64,000 nucleotides of DNA from Paraburkholderia monticola (GCF_001580545.1 NZ_LRBG01000039.1:248001-312000), one strand, 5' to 3'; positions 34,990 through 43,777 are shown, counted from the stretch's first letter. The notes: generated from the letters alone by a model not told the origin. Numbers and translations are program-made.

Positions 34990-35529
34990 TCAAAGCGGAA
35001 ACTGCGTCGTCGAGAGGATTTCCTTCAGCACCATGAACGAGCGGATCTGGCGCACACCCGGCAGGTAGAGCAACTGCTCGGCATGCAGACGGTTGAAGCT
35101 GTCGCTATCACGCGTGCGAATCACCATGAAATAGTCGAACTCGCCGGTCACCACGTGGCACTCCATGCAGCCGGCCACTTTCTGCGCGGCCTTTTCGAAC
35201 TCGGCGAACGACTCGGGCGTCGAGCGATCGAGCACCACGCCGATGATCACCAGCATGCCCGCGCCGGCCGCCTTCGGATCGAGCAGCGCGACCACGCCGC
35301 GAATCAGCCCCGCTTCCTTGAGCCGTTCGACGCGCCGCAAACACGCGGGCGCGCTCAGTTTCACTTTCGCAGCGAGCGCGACGTTCGAAATCGAAGCATC
35401 GGTTTGCAACTGCCGCAGGATCGCGCGATCGATGCGGTCGAGCACGTGATGGGGCCCGGCCGACGACGTGGAGAGGGTCGCGGTCCTGTCAGACTGTTTC
35501 GATGCGGCACGAACTTTTGTTGCGCTCAT
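34990..35529 (-). CDS. acdR: Lrp/AsnC-type regulator of ACC deaminase
   Basis: A 179-aa Lrp-family protein from ATG 35529 (a TTG 15 bp further up is possible). Residues about 30-90 hold the AsnC-type HTH (LDRIDRAILRQLQTDASISNVALAAKVKLSAPACLRRVERL) and the rest is the RAM effector domain. The N-terminal ~28 residues are an extra Ser/Thr/Ala-rich tail. It is divergent from acdS, with 139 bp between the starts, exactly the known acdR-acdS arrangement. It should activate acdS. Confidence 0.9.
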   Translation of the reverse strand: MSATKVRAASKQSDRTATLSTSSAGPHHVLDRIDRAILRQLQTDASISNVALAAKVKLSAPACLRRVERLKEAGLIRGVVALLDPKAAGAGMLVIIGVVLDRSTPESFAEFEKAAQKVAGCMECHVVTGEFDYFMVIRTRDSDSFNRLHAEQLLYLPGVRQIRSFMVLKEILSTTQFPL

Positions 35530-35548
35530 TGGCGTCTGAACCAAGTTT

Positions 35549-35634
35549 TGTTAGGAGTGAAGCGAGTTCAATTTTCTAAAAATACGTCCAGGCCATTTTT
35601 TTCGCAAGCTCATTTCTAGCGGTTTTTCCTAACA
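35549..35634. promoter_or_regulatory. paired inverted sites in the acdR-acdS intergenic region
   Basis: TGTTAGGA at 35549-35556 and its exact complement TCCTAACA at 35627-35634, 78 bp apart, flank an AT-rich centre between the divergent starts. They are good candidates for the outer halves of an Lrp-type binding region. Proposed from symmetry only. Confidence 0.45.
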
Positions 35635-35668
35635 TGAACTGATGCAATTCACTCACCACGGAGCCGCG

Positions 35669-36685
35669 ATGAACCTGCAACGATTCCCCCGCTACCCGCT
35701 CACCTTCGGACCGACACCGATCCAGCCGCTCAAACGCCTGAGCCAGCATCTCGGCGGCAAGGTCGAGCTGTATGCGAAGCGCGAGGACTGCAATAGCGGC
35801 CTCGCCTTCGGCGGCAACAAGACCCGCAAGCTCGAATATCTGATTCCCGACGCGCTCGCGCAGGGCTGCGACACGCTCGTGTCGATCGGCGGCATCCAGT
35901 CGAACCAGACGCGCCAGGTCGCGGCGGTGGCCGCGCATCTCGGGCTGAAATGCGTGCTCGTGCAGGAGAACTGGGTCAACTACTCGGATGCGGTGTACGA
36001 CCGTGTCGGCAACATCCAGATGTCGCGCATGATGGGCGCCGACGTACGGCTGGTGCCCGATGGCTTCGACATCGGCTTTCGCAAGAGCTGGGAAGACGCG
36101 CTCGACAGCGTGCGCGCGGCCGGCGGCAAGCCGTACGCGATTCCCGCCGGCTGTTCGGATCATCCGCTGGGCGGCCTCGGGTTCGTCGGCTTCGCCGAAG
36201 AGGTGCGCCAGCAGGAGGCCGAACTGGGCTTCAGGTTCGACTACGTCGTCGTATGTTCGGTGACGGGCAGCACGCAGGCGGGCATGGTCGTCGGATTTGC
36301 CGCCGACGGCCGCGCCGATCGCGTGATCGGCATCGACGCATCGGCCAAACCCGCGCAAACGCGCGAGCAGATCACGCGCATCGCGAAGCGCACCGCCGAA
36401 AGCGTCGAGTTGGGCCGCGACATCACCGCGAAGGACGTCGTGCTCGACGAGCGTTACGGCGGCCCGGAATACGGTCTGCCGAACGACGGCACGCTAGAAG
36501 CGATCCGCCTGTGCGCGCGGCTCGAAGGCATGCTGACCGATCCGGTGTACGAGGGCAAATCGATGCACGGCATGATCGACAAGGTGCGCAACGGCGAGTT
36601 TCCGGCCGGCTCGCGCGTGCTGTACGCGCATCTGGGCGGCGTGCCGGCATTGAACGCGTATAGCTTTATCTTCCGCGATGGTTGA
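35669..36685 (+). CDS. acdS: 1-aminocyclopropane-1-carboxylate (ACC) deaminase
   Basis: A 338-aa PLP enzyme, the standard length. It splits ACC, the plant ethylene precursor, to 2-oxobutanoate and ammonia. The PLP Lys is residue 51 (GGNKTRK) and the catalytic Ser 78 (GGIQSNQTRQ). Tyr 294 and the diagnostic Glu 295 (VYEGKSMHG) and Leu 322 (AHLGG) are all present, which separates true ACC deaminases from D-cysteine desulfhydrases. ATG 35669 gives the family length and has GGAG upstream. It is cytoplasmic and regulated by divergent acdR. Typical of plant-associated Paraburkholderia. Confidence 0.95.
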   Translation: MNLQRFPRYPLTFGPTPIQPLKRLSQHLGGKVELYAKREDCNSGLAFGGNKTRKLEYLIPDALAQGCDTLVSIGGIQSNQTRQVAAVAAHLGLKCVLVQENWVNYSDAVYDRVGNIQMSRMMGADVRLVPDGFDIGFRKSWEDALDSVRAAGGKPYAIPAGCSDHPLGGLGFVGFAEEVRQQEAELGFRFDYVVVCSVTGSTQAGMVVGFAADGRADRVIGIDASAKPAQTREQITRIAKRTAESVELGRDITAKDVVLDERYGGPEYGLPNDGTLEAIRLCARLEGMLTDPVYEGKSMHGMIDKVRNGEFPAGSRVLYAHLGGVPALNAYSFIFRDG

Positions 36686-36761
36686 TTTGATGTGGTTCAG
36701 GCGACGGGCGTCGCGTGGGGTCTAGCCGTCGGGCGTCGGCGGTTCGGCGTGCGGCCTTGCG

Positions 36762-37652
36762 TCAACTTTCGAGCCTTTTCTTCAGATGCTTGCGCAGAAA
36801 CTCGACGAATGCGCGGATCGTGACCGAGCTTTGCCGATGCTGCGGATAGACCGCGTAGACGCCCGTCGCGGCCGGTAGGAACGCTTCGAGCACCGGCACG
36901 AGCTGCCCGCTCGCCAGCGCATCGGCGACGATGAAATCGGGGAGCCTGACGATCCCGAGTCCCGCGACGGCCGCATCGCGGATCAGATCGCCGTTATTGG
37001 CTCGCAACGGCCCGCGCACCTCGACACTCTTCACCGCACCGTCGATGCTGAACTCCCAGCTCACCACCCCGCCGTGGCCGTACAGCAGACAGTCGTGCTT
37101 CGCCAGGTCGGCCGGCGCCGCGGGCGTGCCGCGCCGCCGCAGATAGCCGGGGCTGCAACAGGCGAGCATCTTCACATCGATCAGCTTCTGCGCGATCAGC
37201 GACGAATCCGCCAGCGTGCCGATGCGGATCGCCATGTCGAAGCCCTCGCCGACCACGTCGACGGCGCGGTCGCTCAACTCCATGTCGAAGCGCACGTCGC
37301 GATGCTCGCGCAGGAACGACGCGACGAGCGGCGACAGATGCATCATGCCGAACGACATCGGCGCGCTCACGCGCAGCAGCCCGCGCGGCCCGGCGCGGCG
37401 CAGCGACATGGCCTGCTCGGCATCCTCGACCTCGCCGAGAATCCGCCTCGCGCGCTCGTAGAACTCCTGGCCCAGATCGGTCACCGCCAGCTTGCGCGTG
37501 TTGCGGATCAGCAATTGCACGCCGAGCGCTTCCTCGAGCGCCATCACGCGGCGGCTCACGAACTGCTTCGACAATGACAGCCGGTTCGCCGCGGCGGTGA
37601 AATTGTGGGCGTCGACGGTCGCGACGAAGATCCGCATGTCATCGAGCTGCAT
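36762..37652 (-). CDS. LysR-type transcriptional regulator
   Basis: A 296-aa LysR regulator (MQLDDMRIFVATVDAHNFTAAANRLSLSKQ). ATG 37652 is chosen; GTG 37664 is in frame. The effector domain begins near residue 88. It is divergent from the pirin gene, with 137 bp between starts. A perfect TATAAT on the minus strand at 37697-37702 is its probable -10 box. Confidence 0.9.
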   Translation of the reverse strand: MQLDDMRIFVATVDAHNFTAAANRLSLSKQFVSRRVMALEEALGVQLLIRNTRKLAVTDLGQEFYERARRILGEVEDAEQAMSLRRAGPRGLLRVSAPMSFGMMHLSPLVASFLREHRDVRFDMELSDRAVDVVGEGFDMAIRIGTLADSSLIAQKLIDVKMLACCSPGYLRRRGTPAAPADLAKHDCLLYGHGGVVSWEFSIDGAVKSVEVRGPLRANNGDLIRDAAVAGLGIVRLPDFIVADALASGQLVPVLEAFLPAATGVYAVYPQHRQSSVTIRAFVEFLRKHLKKRLES

Positions 37653-37671
37653 CGTATTGTCCACCCTATAG

Positions 37672-37728
37672 CGACAGTGTTTCCAGTTTTGTCGTGATTA
37701 TAACCATCTGGATTGACCTACACTGTCG
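37672..37728. promoter_or_regulatory. 9-bp inverted sites and -10 box between LysR and pirin genes
   Basis: CGACAGTGT at 37672-37680 and its exact complement ACACTGTCG at 37720-37728 flank a central TATAAT (minus strand, 37697-37702). One arm lies just after the predicted LysR transcription start and the other near its -35 position. This is a fitting pair of sites for autorepression and for control of pirin. Binding is not demonstrated. Confidence 0.5.
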
Positions 37729-37789
37729 TTCATGGATCGCAGCCAAACATCTGGCCCGGATCGCACAACAAGACTCAAGGAGAAACAGC

Positions 37790-38515
37790 ATGCTCGAAAT
37801 CAGACACGCCAATCAACGTGGCCGCGCGGAACACGGCTGGCTCAGCTCGCGTCACACGTTTTCGTTCGCGCATTACTACGATCAGAAGCAGAACGGCTTC
37901 TCCGACCTGCTCGTGATCAACGACGACCGTGTCGCGCCGGCGCAAGGCTTCGGCAAGCATCCGCATCGCGACATGGAGATCTTTTCGTACGTGCTCGAAG
38001 GCGCGCTCGAACACAAGGACACGATGGGCACGGGCTCGGTGATCGTGCCCGGCGACATCCAGTTGATGAGCGCGGGCACGGGTGTCGCGCACAGCGAATT
38101 CAACCATTCGAAGAGCGAGCCGGTGCATTTCCTGCAGATCTGGATCGCGCCGGCCCAGCAGGGCACGCAGCCGCGCTATCAGCAACAGCACTTCGGCGCG
38201 GCCGACAAGCGCGGCGTGCTGCGACTCGTGCTGTCACCGGACGGTGCAAATGGTTCGCTGCAGTTGCAACAGGATGCGCGCGTGTATGCCGGACTTTTCG
38301 ACGGTGATGAAACGGCGCGGCTCGAACTTGCGAGCGACCGGTATGCATATGTTCATGTGGCGCGCGGCAGCGTCACGGTGAATGGCGTCGAGCTTGGCGA
38401 GGGTGACGGCGTGCGCGTGCGTGGCGAAGAAGCGCTGACGTTCACGCAAGGCCATGATGCGGAGGTGCTCGTGTTCGATCTGCGGAACATCGAAACTTCG
38501 GCGTTGTGGGCATAA
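37790..38515 (+). CDS. pirin family (YhhW-like) protein
   Basis: A 241-aa bicupin. Metal ligands are visible in FGKHPHRDMEIFSYVLEG and in AGTGVAHSEFNHS (His, His, His, Glu set). ATG 37790 has AAGGAG at a good distance. Such proteins include quercetin 2,3-dioxygenases and redox-linked regulators. Substrate unknown. It is divergent from the LysR gene, its likely regulator, and is followed by a strong hairpin. Confidence 0.92.
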   Translation: MLEIRHANQRGRAEHGWLSSRHTFSFAHYYDQKQNGFSDLLVINDDRVAPAQGFGKHPHRDMEIFSYVLEGALEHKDTMGTGSVIVPGDIQLMSAGTGVAHSEFNHSKSEPVHFLQIWIAPAQQGTQPRYQQQHFGAADKRGVLRLVLSPDGANGSLQLQQDARVYAGLFDGDETARLELASDRYAYVHVARGSVTVNGVELGEGDGVRVRGEEALTFTQGHDAEVLVFDLRNIETSALWA

Positions 38516-38554
38516 GCGCTTCACTTGCGCCGCTCTCGACCTAATCTGAACGGC

Positions 38555-38584
38555 GGCTCGCTGGACGAACATTTCCAGCGAGCC
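38555..38584 (+). terminator. hairpin after the pirin gene
   Basis: GGCTCGCTGGA at 38555-38565 pairs perfectly with TCCAGCGAGCC at 38574-38584 around an 8-nt loop, 39 bp past the pirin stop codon. Only a weak T-rich tail follows. Probably a terminator separating pirin from the DoxX gene. Confidence 0.6.
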
Positions 38585-38612
38585 TCATCTGTCTATCCTT
38601 ACGGGAACAATC

Positions 38613-39026
38613 ATGCGCTACACACTGTTTGAAAACCAGAAAGACACCGTCCTTCTCGTCGCTCGCATCCTGCTGATGGTGCTCTTCGTGCTGTTCGGCT
38701 GGTCGAAACTGACCGGCTTTTCTGGCACCGTCGCTTATATGACCTCGACCGGCGCGCCCATGCCGGAGTTGTCTGCCGTTATCGCGGTGGTGATGGAACT
38801 CGTCGTAGGCGTCGCACTGCTGGTGGGATTTTTCACGCGACCGCTGGCGCTGCTGCTTGCGGTGTATACGCTCGGCACCGCGATCATTGGTCACCACTAC
38901 TGGAACATGACGGGCGCGATGCAGTACGACAACATGATTCATTTCTACAAGAACATCGGAATCATCGGCGGCTTGCTGTTGTTGTGCGTGAGCGGCCCTG
39001 GCAAGTACTCGTTCGACCGACGCTGA
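38613..39026 (+). CDS. DoxX family membrane protein
   Basis: A 137-aa integral inner-membrane protein with about four hydrophobic segments (near 15-35, 50-72, 77-95 and 110-128). It starts VARILLMVLFVLFGWSKLTGFSGTVAYM, typical of the DoxX/YphA group. Members are linked to quinones or oxidative stress, but the biochemical role is unclear. It is convergent with ahpF across a strong terminator. Confidence 0.88.
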   Translation: MRYTLFENQKDTVLLVARILLMVLFVLFGWSKLTGFSGTVAYMTSTGAPMPELSAVIAVVMELVVGVALLVGFFTRPLALLLAVYTLGTAIIGHHYWNMTGAMQYDNMIHFYKNIGIIGGLLLLCVSGPGKYSFDRR

Positions 39027-39045
39027 TGGCGATTGCCGTGCCCTA

Positions 39046-39083
39046 ACGAAACAAGGCCCGCGTGCGTGCGGGCCTTGTTTCGT
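39046..39083. terminator. bidirectional terminator between doxX-like gene and ahpF
   Basis: A perfect 16-bp stem (39046-39061 with 39068-39083) and a 6-nt loop. The foot of each arm is AC-GAAAC/GTTTCGT, so both directions end in a short T-rich tract. It lies between two convergent genes. Confidence 0.85.
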
Positions 39084-39138
39084 GCGCAAACTGAAACGGC
39101 GACCCGCGGGCCGCCGTTTGCGTCTTTCATCAACCGGA

Positions 39139-40731
39139 TCAAACCGCTGCTTCGGCTTCCGCTTCGCTCAGCTCCACGACTTCTTCGCTGTTGCGGATCA
39201 GGTGATCGAACGCGGACAGCGATGCCTTCGCGCCCTCGCCCACCGCGATCACGATCTGCTTGAACGGCACCGTCGTCACGTCGCCGGCGGCGAACACGCC
39301 CGGCACCGACGTCGCGCCGCGTGCGTCGACGACGATCTCGCCATGCTTCGACAACTCGACCGTGCCCTTCAGCCATTCGGTGTTCGGCACCAGACCGATC
39401 TGCACGAACACACCTTCGAGCTCGATCTTCTTCACTTCGCCCGAAGCGAGATCCTTGTAGACGAGACCGTCGACTTTCTTGCCGTCGCCGGTGATTTCCG
39501 TGGTTTGCGCCTGGGTGACCACCGTCACGTTCGGCAGGCTGCGCAGCTTGCGTTGCAGCACTTCGTCGGCACGCAGCGATGCGCCGAATTCGAGCAGCGT
39601 CACTTGGCGCACGAGACCCGCCAGGTCGATCGCCGCTTCGACGCCCGAGTTGCCGCCGCCGATCACCGCGACGCGCTTGCCCTTGAACAGCGGGCCATCG
39701 CAGTGCGGGCAGTACGCGACGCCATGATTGCGATACTCGCGCTCGCCCGGCACGTTGATTTCGCGCCAACGCGCGCCGGTTGCGAGGATGATCGTCTTCG
39801 CCTTCAGCACCGCGCCGTTCGCCAGACGCACTTCGTTGATGCGCCCCGGAATCAACGCTTCGGCGCGCTGCACGTCCATGATGTCGACCTCATACGCCTT
39901 CACGTGCTGTTCGAGCGCGGTCGCGAACTTCGGTCCCTCGGTTTCCGTCACGGAGACGAAGTTTTCGATGGCCAGCGTATCGAGCACCTGGCCGCCGAAA
40001 CGCTCGGCCACGACGCCGGTCGCAATACCCTTGCGCGCCGAGTAGATCGCCGCCGCCGCGCCCGCCGGGCCGCCGCCGACGATCAGCGTGTCGAATACCG
40101 GCTTGTTCTCCAGTTCCTTCGCGGCGCGCTCGCCTGCGTTGGTGTCGAGTTTGGCGAGGATTTCCTTCACGCCGCTGCGGCCCTGGCCGAACACGTCGCC
40201 GTTCAGGAACATCGTCGGTACCGCCATGATCTGGCGCGCTTCGACTTCGTTCTGGAACAGCGCGCCGTCGATCGCTACATGACGGATACGCGGATTGATC
40301 AACGCCATCACGTTCAGCGCCTGCACGACTTCCGGGCAGTTCTGGCACGACAGCGAGAAGTACGTTTCGAATTGATAGTCGCCGTCGAGACTGCGGATCT
40401 GCTCGATCACCGCATCGTCGAGTTTGACCGGATGGCCGCCGACCTGCAGCAGTGCGAGGACGAGCGACGTGAATTCATGCCCCATCGGAATGCCGGCGAA
40501 ACGGATGCCGCTATCCTTGCCCGCTTCGCCAATCGAAAACGAAGGCTTACGCTCGCCGTCGCCGCGACGCTCGATGACCGTGACGCGCTCAGACAACGAT
40601 GCGATATCGTTCAAGAGGGCCAGCAGCTCCTGGGACTTGGCGCTGTCGTCGACCGATGCGACCAGCTCAATAGGCCTGCTAACTTTTTCGAGGTACGACT
40701 TCAATTGAGTCTTGAGATTGGCGTCAAGCAT
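39139..40731 (-). CDS. ahpF: alkyl hydroperoxide reductase subunit F
   Basis: A 530-aa flavoprotein that passes electrons from NADH to AhpC. The N-terminal double thioredoxin fold has the redox pair at Cys 129/132 (SCQNC). The FAD motif is at about 218-226 (VGGGPAGAAAA) and the thioredoxin-reductase-like pair at Cys 341/344 (CPHC). The NAD-binding GGGNSG follows. ATG 40731 gives the standard N-terminus (MLDANLKTQL). It lies 173 bp after ahpC on the same strand. Confidence 0.95.
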   Translation of the reverse strand: MLDANLKTQLKSYLEKVSRPIELVASVDDSAKSQELLALLNDIASLSERVTVIERRGDGERKPSFSIGEAGKDSGIRFAGIPMGHEFTSLVLALLQVGGHPVKLDDAVIEQIRSLDGDYQFETYFSLSCQNCPEVVQALNVMALINPRIRHVAIDGALFQNEVEARQIMAVPTMFLNGDVFGQGRSGVKEILAKLDTNAGERAAKELENKPVFDTLIVGGGPAGAAAAIYSARKGIATGVVAERFGGQVLDTLAIENFVSVTETEGPKFATALEQHVKAYEVDIMDVQRAEALIPGRINEVRLANGAVLKAKTIILATGARWREINVPGEREYRNHGVAYCPHCDGPLFKGKRVAVIGGGNSGVEAAIDLAGLVRQVTLLEFGASLRADEVLQRKLRSLPNVTVVTQAQTTEITGDGKKVDGLVYKDLASGEVKKIELEGVFVQIGLVPNTEWLKGTVELSKHGEIVVDARGATSVPGVFAAGDVTTVPFKQIVIAVGEGAKASLSAFDHLIRNSEEVVELSEAEAEAAV

Positions 40732-40904
40732 GGCTTTGCGTTTTCCGTGGCGTGGGGTGTTGGTGCCCCGGCACCGCACGCATCCGGATAGGACGCGTAC
40801 AGCCCGGGAACGCGCGAAGCGCCGTGTCAGACGGTTCGCGCGGTGCTGCGCCGGGAAGGACCCGGCAAATGCAGACTACGAATGCAGCGGGCGCTGCATG
40901 GACC

Positions 40905-41468
40905 TTAGATCTTGCCGATCAGGTCGAGCGACGGGGTCAGCGTTTCTGCGCCCGGCGTCCACTTCGCAGGGCACACTTCACCCGGATGCTTCGCGATGTA
41001 TTGCGCAGCCTGAACCTTGCGCAGCAGTTCGCCAGCGTCACGGCCGATGCCGTTGTCGTGGACTTCGCACAGCTTGATTTCGCCTTCCGGGTTGATCACG
41101 AACGTGCCGCGCAGCGCGAGGCCTTCTTCTTCGATCAGCACGTCGAAGTTGCGCGAGATAGCGAGCGTCGGGTCAGCCAGCATCGGGTACTTGATCTTCT
41201 GGATCGTGTCCGACGTGTCGTGCCAGGCCTTGTGCGTGAAGTGCGTATCGGTCGACACGCTGTAGATTTCCACACCGATCTTCTTGAACTCTTCGTAACG
41301 ATCGGCCAGGTCACCCAGTTCGGTCGGGCAGACGAACGTGAAGTCGGCCGGGTAGAACACGAAAACCGACCACTTGCCCTTCAGGCTTTCTTCAGTGACG
41401 GTCGTGAAATCGCCGTTGTGGTAAGCCTGTGCCTTGAACGGTTTGACTTGACTGTTGATGATCGGCAT
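40905..41468 (-). CDS. ahpC: alkyl hydroperoxide reductase subunit C (peroxiredoxin)
   Basis: A 187-aa typical two-Cys peroxiredoxin. The peroxidatic Cys is residue 47 (FTFVCPTE) and the resolving Cys 166 (EVCPAKW). It reduces hydrogen peroxide and organic hydroperoxides with AhpF. Upstream DNA holds an ATAG-N7-CTAT palindrome and AT-rich promoter-like sequence, in line with OxyR-type control. Confidence 0.96.
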   Translation of the reverse strand: MPIINSQVKPFKAQAYHNGDFTTVTEESLKGKWSVFVFYPADFTFVCPTELGDLADRYEEFKKIGVEIYSVSTDTHFTHKAWHDTSDTIQKIKYPMLADPTLAISRNFDVLIEEEGLALRGTFVINPEGEIKLCEVHDNGIGRDAGELLRKVQAAQYIAKHPGEVCPAKWTPGAETLTPSLDLIGKI

Positions 41469-41510
41469 TTGCTGATTCCCTCTCTGGGTGGTTGGAAAGT
41501 GGAGTCAGTA

Positions 41511-41572
41511 TGTCAGACTGTACTTAATAGGTAAAGCGGATTGTGTTAATGACTTTAATAGTCTGACACTAT
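41511..41572 (-). promoter_or_regulatory. ahpC upstream control region with OxyR-like palindrome
   Basis: ATAGTCTGACACTAT at 41558-41572 matches the outer ATAG-N7-CTAT frame of an OxyR half-site, though not the inner T and A. Separately TGTCAGACT (41511-41519) and its complement AGTCTGACA (41560-41568) form a 9-bp inverted repeat 40 bp apart around an AT-rich core containing TATTAA on the minus strand. Reading on the minus strand this lies 42-104 bp before the ahpC ATG. Confidence 0.45.
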
Positions 41573-41615
41573 TTAATTTGTGGGTTCAAACTATCGGGAC
41601 GATTTGTAGGGCGTT

Positions 41616-43640
41616 TCAGCCCTTCAGAAGCCGCCACAGCGTGGTCCGGCCGATGCCGAGCGCGCGGCTCGCGGCGGCGCGATTGCCGCCGGATTGTTCG
41701 AGGGCGCGCAGCGCGTCCTTGCGGGTGGGGGTGGCGCGGGGCGCCGTGCTGCCAGCGGGGGGGCCCGAAGCAGCCGCTGTGATCCGCTCGATCCCGGCGG
41801 CCGGCCCGATCCGCGTGAACTCGGGAAACACCGCCTGCCAGTCTGGCAAGGCTTCGGTGGCCAGGTTCCCGGATATTTCGCGGGTTGCGTCGCCGACATA
41901 AATCGCCGCGCGTGCCAACAGATTTTCCAGCTCGCGGACGTTGCCGGGCCACGCATAATTCGCAAAAAGCGGCTCGAGAAACGCGAGCACCCGTTCCAGC
42001 GCAGCCGCCGACAAACCGTACTGCAGCGCGCTGCGGCCCAGCAGATGCCGCGCCAGCGGCGCGATGTCGGCGCGGCGTTCGCGCAGCGGCGGCAATTTTA
42101 TCTGAAGCAGATTCAATCGGAAATACAGGTCCGCGCGAAACGCGCCCTGCTCGACGAGCGCATGCAGGTCACGGTGCGTCGCGGCGATCACGCGCACGTC
42201 GACCGGCGTCGCGCGGCCCGCGCCGAGCTTCATCACCTCGCGCTCCTGCAGCACGCGCAAGAGCCGGCTTTGCAGCGCGGCCGGCATTTCGCCGATTTCA
42301 TCGAGAAAGATCGTGCCCGTGTGCGCGATTTCGAACAGCCCCGGCTTGCCGCCGCGCCGCGCGCCGGTGAACGCCCCTTCCTCGTGCCCGAACAGCTCGC
42401 TTTCGATCAGCCCCTCGGGCAGCGCCGCGCAGTTGAACGCGACGAACGGATTGCCGCGCCGCCGGCTCGCGTTGTGGATGCCCTGCGCCACCAATTCCTT
42501 GCCGGTGCCGCTTTCGCCGGTCAGCAGCACGGTCGCGTCGTGCGCGGCGCCGGCGCGCGCCAGCCGGCGCACGCGCTCGAGCGCCACCGAAGCGCCGATC
42601 AGATCGTCGAGCCGATGCCGCGCGACCAGATGCCTCGGCCGCTGGCTGGTCCGCAGCGAACGGTCGATCCGCTGTGCGACGAGCGCATCCTGGGCGGTCA
42701 CGACGAAACCGGCGCGCGCGCCCTGCTCGGCGATCGGCACGCAGTTGACGATCAGCGCGCGGCCGCCGATCTGCTCGATGCGTTCGTCGACCGGCTGCTC
42801 GGCGGCGCGGGTCTCGCGCAACAGCGGCGCGAGCGCGCGCGCGACGCGCGTGGGGGTGTCCTCGTCGTCCTTGGCGAGTGTCTGCGCGGCGCCCAAACCG
42901 AGCAGTTCGAGCATCGCCGGGTTGACGGCTTCGAGCTGGCCGGCTTCGTCGAACGCGGCGACGCCGTCGCGCAGGTGCGCGACGATCGTGTTCAGGCGCA
43001 CCCGCTTGGACTCCTTCTGGCGGCTCACGCGCGCGAGTTCGACCGAACGCTCGAACGCCTCCTCGACCGCGGCGAGCGAGTACAGGAACACGCTTTCCAT
43101 GCCGGCTTGCTGCGCCAGATCGCAGGCCATGCCGGCGCCGACGACGACGCGGCAGCCCTGCGCGGCGAGCTGTTCGACCGCGAGCCGCACCTCGTCGATC
43201 GAGCGGTAGGCGCGCTGGCGCAGATCGACGTTCAGGAGCGGGCTCAGGTCGGCCAGCTCCTGCGCGATCGCTTCGTGCAGCACGAGCCCGATGCGCGCCT
43301 CTGGCCACGTGGCGGTGGCGCGCGTGATCGCGCTCAACACGTCGAAGCCGTTCACCTTGACCATCACGACCGGCACGCTGAGGTTCTCTTGCAGATACGC
43401 GCCGTTGGAACCCGCGGACAGCACGACGTCGACCGAACCCGCGTCCACGTAGGCTTGCAGCGCGGTGACGGCCGCGCCGTAGCCCTCCCGCACCGTGAAG
43501 AATCTGGCGCGGCCGGCGTAGCGCGGCGCCACCGCCTCGCAAAGCGATTGCAGTCGGCTGATACTGACGAGTGCGACACCGGGCCGGCCGGCATCGACGG
43601 CGGGACTCGGGTTCGCGACGAATGGGGTGAACGTGGACAC
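41616..43640 (-). CDS. prpR: PrpR-like sigma-54-dependent activator
   Basis: A 674-aa enhancer-binding protein. The start is GTG 43640, with a near-ideal AAGGAGG 7 nt upstream; the longer ATG frame crosses the operator. Order: PrpR_N sensor domain (about 10-175), a PAS-like segment (about 205-310), AAA+ domain with Walker A GESGTGKE, the sigma-54 contact loop GAFTGA and Walker B FLDEIG, and a Fis-type HTH (NRAAASRALGIGRTTLWRLL). PrpR of enteric bacteria responds to 2-methylcitrate. It is divergent from a lyase gene with operator and -24/-12 promoter between them. Confidence 0.9.
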   Translation of the reverse strand: MSTFTPFVANPSPAVDAGRPGVALVSISRLQSLCEAVAPRYAGRARFFTVREGYGAAVTALQAYVDAGSVDVVLSAGSNGAYLQENLSVPVVMVKVNGFDVLSAITRATATWPEARIGLVLHEAIAQELADLSPLLNVDLRQRAYRSIDEVRLAVEQLAAQGCRVVVGAGMACDLAQQAGMESVFLYSLAAVEEAFERSVELARVSRQKESKRVRLNTIVAHLRDGVAAFDEAGQLEAVNPAMLELLGLGAAQTLAKDDEDTPTRVARALAPLLRETRAAEQPVDERIEQIGGRALIVNCVPIAEQGARAGFVVTAQDALVAQRIDRSLRTSQRPRHLVARHRLDDLIGASVALERVRRLARAGAAHDATVLLTGESGTGKELVAQGIHNASRRRGNPFVAFNCAALPEGLIESELFGHEEGAFTGARRGGKPGLFEIAHTGTIFLDEIGEMPAALQSRLLRVLQEREVMKLGAGRATPVDVRVIAATHRDLHALVEQGAFRADLYFRLNLLQIKLPPLRERRADIAPLARHLLGRSALQYGLSAAALERVLAFLEPLFANYAWPGNVRELENLLARAAIYVGDATREISGNLATEALPDWQAVFPEFTRIGPAAGIERITAAASGPPAGSTAPRATPTRKDALRALEQSGGNRAAASRALGIGRTTLWRLLKG

Positions 43641-43658
43641 TGCGGCCCTCCTTGGATT

Positions 43659-43690
43659 GAAACGTTCCGCGAAACGTTTCATGAAACGTT
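43659..43690. promoter_or_regulatory. PrpR-type upstream activating sites
   Basis: GAAACGTT recurs at 43659-43666, 43671-43678 and 43683-43690, a 12-bp period. The last two build the perfect 18-bp palindrome AACGTTTCATGAAACGTT (43673-43690), whose TTTCATGAAA core resembles known PrpR targets. It overlaps the region just upstream of prpR and lies about 90-120 bp before the sigma-54 promoter, a typical enhancer position. Confidence 0.7.
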
Positions 43691-43777
43691 CCAGCGATTG
43701 TGCCACGAACTGCCGAACCACACCCAGATCGCGCAAACCCTTGTTCCAGCGGGCCTATCCGCGAAACGCCAAGTCAA

